A stretch of 6,893 nt of DNA from Pseudomonadota bacterium (GCA_022572105.1 JACZWN010000180.1:1-6893); one strand, 5' to 3'; shown: positions 1 through 6,031, numbered from the stretch's first letter. The notes: generated by a model not told the origin, from the letters alone. Numbers and translations: made by a program.

Positions 1-76
1 CATCGGCTCGTCGTACCAGCCCCAGGGCCTGGCACTCAGCAAGCACTTCAAGGCGTTCACGCCGGGCCGGCGCTGA
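1..76 (+). CDS. 3' end of a truncated upstream gene, product unknown
   Basis: An open frame enters from the left edge (codons from position 2) and ends at a TGA at 74-76. The 24 visible residues begin IGSSYQPQGLALSKHF and end in a basic tail, TPGRR. The codons are G/C-ending, as in the neighbouring real genes, which favours coding. I do not recognise the family from so short a piece. It does not resemble the C-terminus of the HigB/YgjN toxins I know, although a toxin would be expected just upstream of the HigA-like gene that starts 63 bases downstream. The frame could also be open by chance in GC-rich DNA. Confidence 0.4.
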   Translation, partial: IGSSYQPQGLALSKHFKAFTPGRR

Positions 77-88
77 GCGGGCGGCCCG
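63..88. other. GC-rich hairpin at the end of the upstream frame
   Basis: CGGGCCG at 63-69 and CGGCCCG at 82-88 form a perfect 7-bp stem around a 12-base loop that contains the upstream stop codon. No T run follows, so it is not a classical intrinsic terminator. It could still mark a transcript end or separate the upstream gene from the HTH gene. GC-rich DNA makes such stems fairly often by chance. Confidence 0.25.
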
Positions 89-125
89 TCTCGCCGGTAC
101 GACAGGATCGACGCGCAGACGATCT

Positions 126-131
126 GAGGAG
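126..131 (+). promoter_or_regulatory. Ribosome binding site of the HTH antitoxin gene
   Basis: GAGGAG lies 8 bases before the ATG at 140, an ideal Shine-Dalgarno distance. It supports that start over any internal one. Confidence 0.7.
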
Positions 132-139
132 CAAGAGCA

Positions 140-511
140 ATGGACATCGCACCGATCAGGACCAAGCGCGACCACCGCCGGGCGCTCAAGGAGATCGAAG
201 CGTTCATGGACGCCAAGCGCGGCACGCCCGAGGGCGACCGGCTGGACGTGCTGGTCACGCTGGTCGAGGCCTGGGAGGCGAAGCACTACCCCATCGACCT
301 GCCCGATCCGGTCGCGGCGATCAAGTACCACATGGAGCAACAGGGCTTGGCGCCCAAGGACCTCGTCCCCTACATCGGCAGCCGGAACCGCGTTTACGAG
401 GTGCTCAACCGCAAGCGCCCGCTCACCCTCAAGATGGTCTGGCGGCTGCATAGCGGACTCGGCATCCCCGCCGAGTCCCTGATCAAGGTGTCGGAGGAAC
501 ATGCGCCCTGA
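140..511 (+). CDS. HigA-like (YgjM/COG5499-type) HTH antitoxin / transcriptional regulator
   Basis: This 123-residue cytoplasmic protein has a charged helical N-terminal part (about residues 1-55, with the stretch DRLDVLVTLVEAWEAKHYP) and a C-terminal XRE-like helix-turn-helix (about 56-117). The HTH includes AIKYHMEQQGL, the recognition-helix region GSRNRVYEVLNRKRPLT and the closing GIPAESLI. This order and spacing match E. coli HigA (YgjM), whose matching segments read IRTLMDQYGL, GSKSMVSRVLSGKRKLT and GISPALFI. In that family the protein binds its HigB ribonuclease toxin and represses its own operon, with the toxin gene normally just upstream. Here the upstream frame does not look like HigB, and nothing toxin-like follows. 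The gene may therefore be a solitary regulator, or may pair with a different protein lying mostly outside the window. A strong ribosome binding site fixes the start. The family call is good; a working toxin-antitoxin role is inference. Confidence 0.85.
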   Translation: MDIAPIRTKRDHRRALKEIEAFMDAKRGTPEGDRLDVLVTLVEAWEAKHYPIDLPDPVAAIKYHMEQQGLAPKDLVPYIGSRNRVYEVLNRKRPLTLKMVWRLHSGLGIPAESLIKVSEEHAP

Positions 512-737
512 CCCTGCCGCTGGAGATGACGCCGCCGGGGCGGTGATGGCGGGCAAGCTGCGGCGCATGGCCGGCCCCTGGTGCTGTCGGATTAGTCACT
601 CGCCTTTGGGCGGCTTTAGTCGGCTTTCGGGTGCCCCAATGCGAGGTGGCACCATTTGTAATCTGGGCTTTTTCGCACGCGGTTTCGCCCACTGGCCCCG
701 GGCAAGCACCTCATGCCCAAGGTCTGTGACCCTATAG
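512..737. other. Non-coding stretch between convergent genes, with inverted repeats
   Basis: I see no convincing gene here. Open frames exist on both strands but are low-complexity, lack placed ribosome sites and do not look like proteins. The stretch has several short inverted repeats: CGCC/GGCG around TTTG (601-612), GGTGCC/GGCACC (630-635 and 648-653), and TGGGC/GCCCA (664-668 and 687-691) around a T5 run at 669-673. The HTH gene (plus strand) and the small gene (minus strand) both read into it, so transcription of both may end here. None of the stems is a textbook terminator, and a tRNA could not be folded around the ACCA at 651-654. Confidence 0.35.
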
Positions 738-929
738 CTAAGGAGCGGAATGCCGATATTCCGGGTTCCCGACGGTCTCGATGAGGCCGCGTTGCAGAAG
801 CCAGTCAGCAATTTTCCGGCCCACTCCCGGGTGCCTCGCAAGCGGTTCGCCATATGTAAAAGCGCTTCGCAGCGACTTGAGCCCTCTCCAATAGTGGCCC
901 GTCACATCATCGTTCTCCAAATCCAACAT
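738..929 (-). CDS. Small hypothetical protein, 63 residues
   Basis: The frame runs from an ATG at 929-927 to a TAG at 740-738. On the minus strand AGAAGGAGG ends 6 bases before the ATG, the best Shine-Dalgarno in the window and the main reason to believe this gene. The protein starts MLDLENDDVTGHYWRGLKSL and includes ARHPGVGRKIADWLLQRGLIETVG. The alternation of helix, small turn and helix ending in a xxGLIE segment looks like a winged-helix or similar small fold, but I do not recognise a family. There is no signal peptide or membrane segment. Codon use is less G/C-ending than in the agmatinase gene. Its leader carries a long hairpin at 965-991. The role is unknown; a small regulator or a remnant of a mobile region are both possible. 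Confidence 0.55.
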   Translation of the reverse strand: MLDLENDDVTGHYWRGLKSLRSAFTYGEPLARHPGVGRKIADWLLQRGLIETVGNPEYRHSAP

Positions 930-935
930 GCCGCG

Positions 936-944
936 CCTCCTTCT
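936..944 (-). promoter_or_regulatory. Strong Shine-Dalgarno of the small minus-strand gene
   Basis: The plus-strand bases CCTCCTTCT read AGAAGGAGG on the minus strand, 6 bases before the ATG at 929. The GGAGG core is complete. This decides the start of the small gene and argues that it is translated. Confidence 0.6.
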
Positions 945-964
945 AGGTTTAGATCTGCCGCAAT

Positions 965-991
965 AATAGCACGGCCTCGTGCCGCGCTATT
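965..991 (-). promoter_or_regulatory. Imperfect 11-bp hairpin in the leader of the small minus-strand gene
   Basis: AATAGCACGGC (965-975) and GCCGCGCTATT (981-991) are inverted copies around the 5-base loop CTCGT, with one mismatch. In RNA from the minus strand that mismatch becomes a G-U pair, so the stem is continuous only in that direction; in plus-strand RNA it is an A-C clash. It lies 36 bases upstream of the minus-strand start. It could be a regulatory leader hairpin, an operator palindrome, or the end structure of a transcript. No T run follows on either strand. Confidence 0.45.
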
Positions 992-1025
992 GCTCTTGAC
1001 CGGGCGCTGTCGATTTAGGCGCTTT

Positions 1026-1097
1026 GATAACTGGGAACAGTGATAACTGGATAACTGAGGACAGGATAACTAGGAATGACTTGGGACAGTATGTAGT
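1026..1097. repeat. Three degenerate ~24-bp tandem repeats (GATAACTG…GGACAG)
   Basis: GATAACT occurs at 1026, 1042, 1050 and 1065. A GGACAG-like word follows at 1034 (GGAACAG), 1058 (AGGACAG) and 1083 (GGGACAG). The pattern fits three consecutive units starting near 1026, 1050 and 1074, each about 24 bases. The third is the most decayed, with GAATGACT in place of GATAACTG. The block is much richer in A/T than its surroundings. From memory, words such as ACTTGGGACAGTAT recur in intergenic repeats near REP-associated tyrosine transposases, but no transposase is visible here. It may instead be a regulator's multi-site operator upstream of the agmatinase gene. Confidence 0.55.
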
Positions 1098-1118
1098 TTT
1101 TGCTTCTCTCCCAGCCGA

Positions 1119-1148
1119 TTGACAACCCCTGCCCCCGCCGCCGAAGAT
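1119..1148 (+). promoter_or_regulatory. Candidate promoter of the agmatinase-family gene
   Basis: TTGACA at 1119-1124 is a perfect sigma-70-type -35 box. An 18-base spacer leads to GAAGAT at 1143-1148, a poor -10 with three of six consensus bases. The predicted transcript would start about 50 bases before the ATG at 1203. The -35 match is clear; the -10 is weak, so the promoter call is tentative. Confidence 0.35.
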
Positions 1149-1187
1149 GCGCGTTCGAACCCGCCCGGCGAGGCGCGGGTGTCATGC

Positions 1188-1195
1188 AGGGAGGA
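1188..1195 (+). promoter_or_regulatory. Ribosome binding site deciding the agmatinase start
   Basis: AGGGAGGA ends 7 bases before the ATG at 1203. A longer reading frame back to a TTG at 1119 exists, but that TTG is part of the TTGACA box and has no ribosome site, so 1203 is preferred. Confidence 0.7.
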
Positions 1196-1202
1196 AAGGC
1201 AG

Positions 1203-2198
1203 ATGGCGGAAGATTCCGCGGGCGGAGGTGAACGCTCCTTCAAGCCCGTCTCGGGCAACGTGATGCCGCGGTTCTCGGGCATCGCGACCTTCATGCGCCT
1301 GCCCTACCTGGAGGACCCGGCAGGCGCCGAGATCGGGTTGATCGGCGTGCCCTGGGACGGCGGCACCACCAACCGCGCCGGCGCCCGCCACGGGCCGCGC
1401 CAGATCCGCGACGTCTCGACCATGACCCGCAACGTGCACCACGTCAGCGGCACCAAGCCCTTCGATCTCTGCCGCTGCGCCGATCTGGGCGACGTTCCGG
1501 TCAACCCGATCGTCATCGAGGACACCATCGAGCGGATCGAAAAGTTCTTCGCCCGGGTGCACGCGGCCGGCGTTTTTCCGCTCTCGGCCGGCGGCGATCA
1601 CCTGATCACGCTGCCGATCATGCGCGCGATCGCCAAGGGCCGGGCGCTGGGCATGGTCCACTTCGACGCCCACACCGACACCTCGGACAAGTATTTCGGG
1701 GAGAACTACTACACCCACGGCACCCCCTTCCGGCGCGCCATCGAGGAGGGCCTGCTCGACCCCAAGCGCACGGTCCAGATCGGCATCCGGGGCGCGCTCT
1801 ACAGCGACAGCGACGCCGACTGGGGCGCGGACCAGGGCATCCGCGTCATCACCATCGAGGAGTTCTACGACCTCGGCGTGGACGCGGTCATCGCCGAGGC
1901 GCGCCGGGTCGTGGGCGCGGGGCCGACCTACGTTTCCTTCGACGTGGACGGCCTCGATCCCGTGTACGCGCCGGGCACCGGCACCCCGGAAATCGGCGGC
2001 TTCACCACCTTCGAGGCGCAGAAGATGCTGCGCGGCCTGGCCGGCCTCGACCTCATCGGCGGCGACGTGGTCGAGGTCGCTCCGCCCTTCGATCCGAGCG
2101 GCAATACCGCCATCGTCGGCGCCACCATGATGTTCGAGATCCTCTGCGTCCTGGCCGAAGCGGTCGCCGCCCGGCGCCAGGACGCGGCGGCGGAGTAG
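1203..2198 (+). CDS. speB: Agmatinase-family ureohydrolase (agmatinase or related guanidino-acid hydrolase)
   Basis: This 331-residue cytoplasmic enzyme belongs to the arginase/agmatinase superfamily, which splits guanidino compounds into an amine and urea with a binuclear manganese centre. All six metal ligands are visible: His133 in GGDH, Asp155, His157 and Asp159 in FDAHTD, and Asp247 and Asp249 in SFDVDGLDP. Glu291 of EVAPPFDPSGNTA is the conserved late glutamate. The N-terminal segments PRFSGIATFMRLP and GVPWDGGTTNRAGARHGPR are typical of the agmatinase/guanidinobutyrase/guanidinopropionase branch. Length is normal for that branch. Substrate cannot be fixed by eye: agmatine (putrescine route) is the default name, with 4-guanidinobutanoate or 3-guanidinopropanoate as alternatives. 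Third codon positions are almost all G or C. No polyamine gene is adjacent in this window. Confidence 0.92.
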   Translation: MAEDSAGGGERSFKPVSGNVMPRFSGIATFMRLPYLEDPAGAEIGLIGVPWDGGTTNRAGARHGPRQIRDVSTMTRNVHHVSGTKPFDLCRCADLGDVPVNPIVIEDTIERIEKFFARVHAAGVFPLSAGGDHLITLPIMRAIAKGRALGMVHFDAHTDTSDKYFGENYYTHGTPFRRAIEEGLLDPKRTVQIGIRGALYSDSDADWGADQGIRVITIEEFYDLGVDAVIAEARRVVGAGPTYVSFDVDGLDPVYAPGTGTPEIGGFTTFEAQKMLRGLAGLDLIGGDVVEVAPPFDPSGNTAIVGATMMFEILCVLAEAVAARRQDAAAE

Positions 2199-2201
2199 CA
2201 G

Positions 2202-2218
2202 GGCGCGGGCCCAGCGCC
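2202..2218 (+). terminator. Possible weak hairpin after the agmatinase gene
   Basis: GGCGC (2202-2206) and GCGCC (2214-2218) pair around a 7-base loop immediately after the TAG at 2196-2198. There is no T run after it, so intrinsic termination is doubtful. A second small stem, CGTGC/GCACG around CGAAA, lies at 2259-2273 in the same gap. Either could slow or end the agmatinase transcript before the cyclase gene. Confidence 0.2.
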
Positions 2219-2371
2219 GGCCGCTGAATGGGGGAACGGGTCCCGGTTTGAAATCTGACGTGCCGAAAGCACGAAGCGGACCCCGTATGTCGGCCTATCG
2301 GATGAAGCTGTTGTCGCATCGAATTCATGGCGTATGGATTATTTCCTCATGCGCCGCTAGTCTCCCAATTT

Positions 2372-2377
2372 AAGGAG
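2372..2377 (+). promoter_or_regulatory. Ribosome binding site of the cyclase gene
   Basis: AAGGAG lies 7 bases before the ATG at 2385 and fixes the start. The 186-base gap before it is richer in A/T than the flanking genes and could hold a separate promoter. A weak candidate is TTGTCG at 2311 with TATGGA at 2333 (16-base spacer). Confidence 0.65.
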
Positions 2378-2384
2378 AACGTCG

Positions 2385-4148
2385 ATGGAGCGCCGCCTCG
2401 CCGCCATACTCGCTGCTGACGTAGTGGGCTACTCGCGGCTCGTGGGAGAGGACGAGGAGGGTACTCTACGGACGCTCAGTACCTGCCGCGAGGTCATCGA
2501 TGGGCTGGTGGCGAGCCATCACGGCCGCGTCTTTGGCAGCGCCGGCGACAGTGTGATCGCGGAGTTTGCCAGCCCCGTCGAGGCGGTGCGTTGCGCCGTC
2601 AACATCCAACGCGACCTCGAAACGCGCAATGCCGGTATTCCCGAGAACAAGCGCATGCGCTTTCGCATCGGCGTCAACCTCGGCGACGTGGTGGTCGACG
2701 GTGACAATCTCATGGGCGAGGGGGTTAACGTCGCGGCACGCTTGGAAGGCCTGGCCGAGCCCGGCACCGTCAATGTCTCGGGCAGTGTCCACGAGCAGGT
2801 CAAGAACAAGCTCGACGTCGGCTTCGACTTCCTCGGACCGCAGGAACTCAAGAACATCGCCGAGCCAGTGCCGGTATTCCGGGTGCGGTTGGAACCGCGG
2901 TCCTCTACATCGCCATTGGCTGCTTCCGAGAGGTCACCAGAGTCGCTGGCGCTGCCGGAAAAGCGCTCGATCGTTGTGCTGCCGTTCGAGAACCTGAGCG
3001 GGGACCCAGAACAGGGCTATTTCTCGGACGGAATTACCGAGGACATCATCACCGAGCTGTCCAAGTTCCGCTCGCTCTTCGTCATCGCGCGAAGCTCGTC
3101 GTTCTCGTTCAGGGGGCAGTCGCCCGAGGTTAAGGAGGTGAGCCGCCGGCTCGGCGTGCGCTACGTTGTCGAGGGCAGCGTGCGTCGGTCGGGCAACCGG
3201 GTGCGTATTGCCGCGCAACTGATCGACGCCGTCGCCGACGCGCATCTCTGGGCCGAGCGCTACGACCGAGTGCTGGAGGACATCTTCACGGTCCAGGACG
3301 AGGTCACTGAAGCCATCGTCGCTGCCATCGCGCCGGAGCTGGGCAAGGCGGAGCAACAGCTTGCCACCTCTAAGAAGCTGGAGAACCTAAACGTCTGGGA
3401 GGTCTACCAACGCGGTATGTGGCATCTCTACCAGCGGACAAAGGATGACCTGGCCGAAGCGCGCCGCCTCTTCGAGGCCGCACTTTCGCTGGATCCTGGG
3501 CTGAGTCTCGCCTGTTCGGCACTGGTGGACGCCTACTACTACGAAGTCGTGCTAGGACTGGCCGACTCGGTGGCGGAAAATTGCGACAAGGCCCTCCAAG
3601 TCGCTCGGCGCGCAGTAGAACTGGACCCGGACGATGCCGCCGCCCATTGCGCGATGGGAAAGGCACGGATCGTTAGGCGCGAGCACGCGCTGGCAGTCCC
3701 AGACCTTCAACTGGCCATCGATCTCAATCCCAGTTCCGCCTGGGCCCATTACGGCCTTGGTGCTGCCGCCGTGTTCTCCGGCCATGCCGGGGAGGCGATC
3801 AGGCACCTGGAACGGGCCATCCGCCTGAGTCCGCGGGATCAGCACATGGGTTCCTTCATGGTGCGTCTAGCCGAGGCGTATCTGGTTAAACGGGACTACC
3901 CGGACGCTGTGCAGTGGGCACGGAAGGCACTGCAGCAGCAAGGGTTCCAGTGGTCGCGCTACGCCGCTCTCCTCGCGGGCCTCGGCTTCTTGGGGGAGCG
4001 GGAGGAAGCCCGGCGCGTTCTCGACGAGTGCCTTGCCCAGCGGCCCAATTTCTCGGTCACGATGGTCCGCGACGGCCATCTTTATACCGATGCGGCGGCG
4101 CTGGACCACTATCTGGAGGGTCTCAGGCATGCGAGGGTGCCGGAGTAG
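2385..4148 (+). CDS. Class III adenylate/guanylate cyclase-domain protein with TolB-like domain and TPR repeats
   Basis: This 587-residue soluble protein has three parts. Residues 1-170 form a class III nucleotide cyclase domain. It has the metal aspartates Asp12 (AADVVGYS) and Asp55 (GSAGDS), and the transition-state pair Asn115 and Arg119 in GEGVNVAARLE. Residues about 193-319 are the TolB-like/FlgO-like module common in this architecture (SIVVLPFENLSGDPEQGYF, then YVVEGSVRRSG and AHLWAERYD). Residues about 338-560 are five or six TPR units (for example LFEAALSLDPG, AVELDPDD, LQLAIDLNP, LERAIRLSP), ending with HYLEGLRHARVPE as in related alphaproteobacterial proteins. No membrane segment or signal peptide is seen. 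Two substrate-selecting positions are atypical: Gly51 where a lysine is expected, and Asn108 where an aspartate is expected. ATP versus GTP use, and even activity, are therefore uncertain. The gene uses more A/T-ending codons than both neighbours. It ends 53 bases before the dehydratase and may be cotranscribed with it. Confidence 0.9.
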   Translation: MERRLAAILAADVVGYSRLVGEDEEGTLRTLSTCREVIDGLVASHHGRVFGSAGDSVIAEFASPVEAVRCAVNIQRDLETRNAGIPENKRMRFRIGVNLGDVVVDGDNLMGEGVNVAARLEGLAEPGTVNVSGSVHEQVKNKLDVGFDFLGPQELKNIAEPVPVFRVRLEPRSSTSPLAASERSPESLALPEKRSIVVLPFENLSGDPEQGYFSDGITEDIITELSKFRSLFVIARSSSFSFRGQSPEVKEVSRRLGVRYVVEGSVRRSGNRVRIAAQLIDAVADAHLWAERYDRVLEDIFTVQDEVTEAIVAAIAPELGKAEQQLATSKKLENLNVWEVYQRGMWHLYQRTKDDLAEARRLFEAALSLDPGLSLACSALVDAYYYEVVLGLADSVAENCDKALQVARRAVELDPDDAAAHCAMGKARIVRREHALAVPDLQLAIDLNPSSAWAHYGLGAAAVFSGHAGEAIRHLERAIRLSPRDQHMGSFMVRLAEAYLVKRDYPDAVQWARKALQQQGFQWSRYAALLAGLGFLGEREEARRVLDECLAQRPNFSVTMVRDGHLYTDAAALDHYLEGLRHARVPE

Positions 4149-4186
4149 CGCCGAGTGCCTTATACCAAGGAGCGTTGATAATGACT

Positions 4187-4192
4187 GGGGAG
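4187..4192 (+). promoter_or_regulatory. Ribosome binding site deciding the dehydratase start
   Basis: GGGGAG lies 9 bases before the ATG at 4202. An in-frame ATG at 4181 also has a fair site, AAGGAG at 4167-4172, 8 bases ahead. The extra seven residues it would add (MTGEQRQ) are just the translated ribosome site. The start context at 4202 matches that of the agmatinase gene almost base for base, so 4202 is preferred. Confidence 0.55.
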
Positions 4193-4201
4193 CAAAGGCA
4201 G

Positions 4202-5926
4202 ATGTCCGATTCCAACCGCAAGACCCGCAGCGCCGAGTGGTTCGGCAAGCTCGGCAAGGACGGCTTCCACCACCGCAGCTGGATGAAGAACCAGGGCCTG
4301 CCGCACCACCTGTTCGACGGCCGCCCGGTGATCGGCATCTGCAACACCTGGTCGGAGCTGACGCCCTGCAACGCCCACTTCCGCGCGATCGCCGAGCGGG
4401 TCAAGCGCGGGGTCTACGAGATGGGCGGCTTCCCGCTCGAGTTCCCGGTCATGTCGCTGGGCGAGACCCTGATGCGGCCCTCGACCATGATGTTCCGCAA
4501 CCTGGTCTCCATGGACGTGGAGGAGTCGATCCGCGCCAACCCGATCGACGGCGTGGTCCTCCTGGTCGGCTGCGACAAGACCACGCCGGCGCTGCTCATG
4601 GGCGCGGCCAGTTGCGACCTGCCGACGATCGCGCTCTCCGGCGGGCCGATGCTGAACGGCCGCTTCCGCGGCGAGACCATCGGCTCGGGCACCCACGTCT
4701 GGAAGTTCGACGACATGGTGCGCACCGGCGAGATGACGCTGCAGGACTTCATGGAGGCCGAATCCTGCATGTCGCGCTCGGCCGGCCACTGCATGACCAT
4801 GGGCACGGCGTCGACCATGGCCAACATGGTCGAGGCGCTGGGCATCGGCCTGCCGGCCAACGCCGCCATCCCGGCCGCCGATTCGCGGCGCTACGCGCTC
4901 GCCCACATGGCCGGGCGGCGCGCCGTCGAGATGGTGCGCGAGGACCTCAAGATGTCCAAGATCTTGACCCGCGCGGCCTTCGAGAACGCGATCCGGGTCA
5001 ACGGCGCGATCGGCGGCTCGACCAATGCGGTGATTCACCTGCTGGCGCTGGCCGGGCGCATTGGTGTCGATCTCTCGCTGCAAGACTGGGACCGGCTCGG
5101 CCGCGACGTGCCCTGCCTGGTCAACCTCATGCCGTCCGGCGAATACCTGATGGAGGACTATTACTACGCCGGCGGCCAGCCCGCGGTGATCCGCGAGATC
5201 GGCGAGTTTCTCCACAAGGACGCCCTCACGGTGAACGGCGAGACGATCTGGGACAACTGCAAGGACGCGCCCTGCTACAACCGCGACGTGATCCATGCCC
5301 TCGATGCGCCGTTCAAGCCCCAGGGCGGCATCGCGGTCCTCGGCGGCAATCTGGTGCCCCAGGGCGGCATCCTCAAACCCTCGGCGGCGACACCCGAGCT
5401 CATGAAGCACCGCGGCCGCGCCGTCGTCTTCGCGGACATCGACGACTACAAGGCGCGCATCGACGACCCTGACCTCGATATCGACGAGACTTGCGTCATG
5501 GTCATGAAGAACTGCGGGCCCAAGGGCTATCCGGGCATGCCCGAGGTCGGCAACATGCCGCTGCCCAAGAAGATCCTGAAGAAAGGCGTGCGCGACATGG
5601 TGCGCATCTCGGACGCGCGCATGAGCGGCACCGCCTTCGGCACCGTGGTCCTGCACGTGGCGCCCGAGGCCGCCGCCGGCGGGCCGTTGGCGCTGGTCGA
5701 GGACGGCGATGCGATCGAGCTCGACGTCGAGGCCCGGCGCCTGCATCTCGACGTATCGGACCAAGAGCTGGCGGTGCGCCGCGCCGCCTGGCGGCCCAGC
5801 CACGACACCTATGCGCGCGGTTGGGCCCAGCTCTACACCGAGCACGTCACCCAGGCCGACACCGGCTGCGACCTGGACTTCCTGGTTGGCGCCAGCGGCG
5901 CCTACGTGCCGCGGGAATCGCATTAG
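4202..5926 (+). CDS. IlvD/Edd-family [2Fe-2S] sugar-acid dehydratase (L-arabinonate / pentonate dehydratase type)
   Basis: This 574-residue cytoplasmic enzyme removes water from a sugar acid to give a 2-keto-3-deoxy acid. Compared from memory with the crystallised R. leguminosarum L-arabinonate dehydratase (579 residues), long stretches coincide, including KNQGLPHHLFDGRPVIG, LLVGCDKTTP, GGPMLNGRFRGE, NAIRVNGAIGGSTNAVIHLL, KNCGPKGYPGMPEVGNM and the C-terminal TGCDLDFL. The three cluster cysteines are Cys56 (LTPCNAH), Cys124 (GCDK) and Cys197 (GHCMTMG). Each sits exactly three residues before its counterpart (59, 127, 200). Lys126 is the residue carbamylated in the family, and Ser475 (ARMSGTAFG) is the likely catalytic serine. 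It would usually be labelled dihydroxy-acid dehydratase, but the resemblance favours a pentonate substrate over valine/isoleucine synthesis. No other sugar-acid pathway gene is visible. Third codon positions are almost all G or C. An alternative start at 4181 adds seven residues. Confidence 0.92.
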   Translation: MSDSNRKTRSAEWFGKLGKDGFHHRSWMKNQGLPHHLFDGRPVIGICNTWSELTPCNAHFRAIAERVKRGVYEMGGFPLEFPVMSLGETLMRPSTMMFRNLVSMDVEESIRANPIDGVVLLVGCDKTTPALLMGAASCDLPTIALSGGPMLNGRFRGETIGSGTHVWKFDDMVRTGEMTLQDFMEAESCMSRSAGHCMTMGTASTMANMVEALGIGLPANAAIPAADSRRYALAHMAGRRAVEMVREDLKMSKILTRAAFENAIRVNGAIGGSTNAVIHLLALAGRIGVDLSLQDWDRLGRDVPCLVNLMPSGEYLMEDYYYAGGQPAVIREIGEFLHKDALTVNGETIWDNCKDAPCYNRDVIHALDAPFKPQGGIAVLGGNLVPQGGILKPSAATPELMKHRGRAVVFADIDDYKARIDDPDLDIDETCVMVMKNCGPKGYPGMPEVGNMPLPKKILKKGVRDMVRISDARMSGTAFGTVVLHVAPEAAAGGPLALVEDGDAIELDVEARRLHLDVSDQELAVRRAAWRPSHDTYARGWAQLYTEHVTQADTGCDLDFLVGASGAYVPRESH

Positions 5927-6031
5927 GACCCATTCCACGCGCGGGGGATCGCTCGAGCATGAGCGCACACGATTGCCGAGAACGCTTACTTTCCGGCGCT
6001 CACTTGATGGTTGGCCTTCGTTGGTTTGGAC

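Noticed and set aside
580..654. A GGTGC…GCACC(A) enclosure that looked like a tRNA ending in CCA.
   Set aside because: No T-arm (TTCGA-like loop with a 5-bp stem), anticodon arm or 7-bp acceptor stem can be folded at the required distances.
501..737. A 78-codon plus-strand frame overlapping the end of the HTH gene, starting MRPDPAAGDDAAG.
   Set aside because: GGAGGA lies only two bases before the ATG, too close to work. The composition is not protein-like and it runs through the inverted-repeat region.
4033..5472. A 479-codon plus-strand frame overlapping the cyclase end and most of the dehydratase.
   Set aside because: It is arginine/proline/glycine-rich shifted-frame translation of GC-rich coding DNA; the true frames on the same strand carry conserved motifs.
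4160..5968. A 602-codon minus-strand frame opposite the dehydratase gene.
   Set aside because: It is the antisense of a highly G/C-ending gene. The translation is dominated by H, D, R, A, V and G with no recognisable domain, while the plus strand is a clear enzyme.
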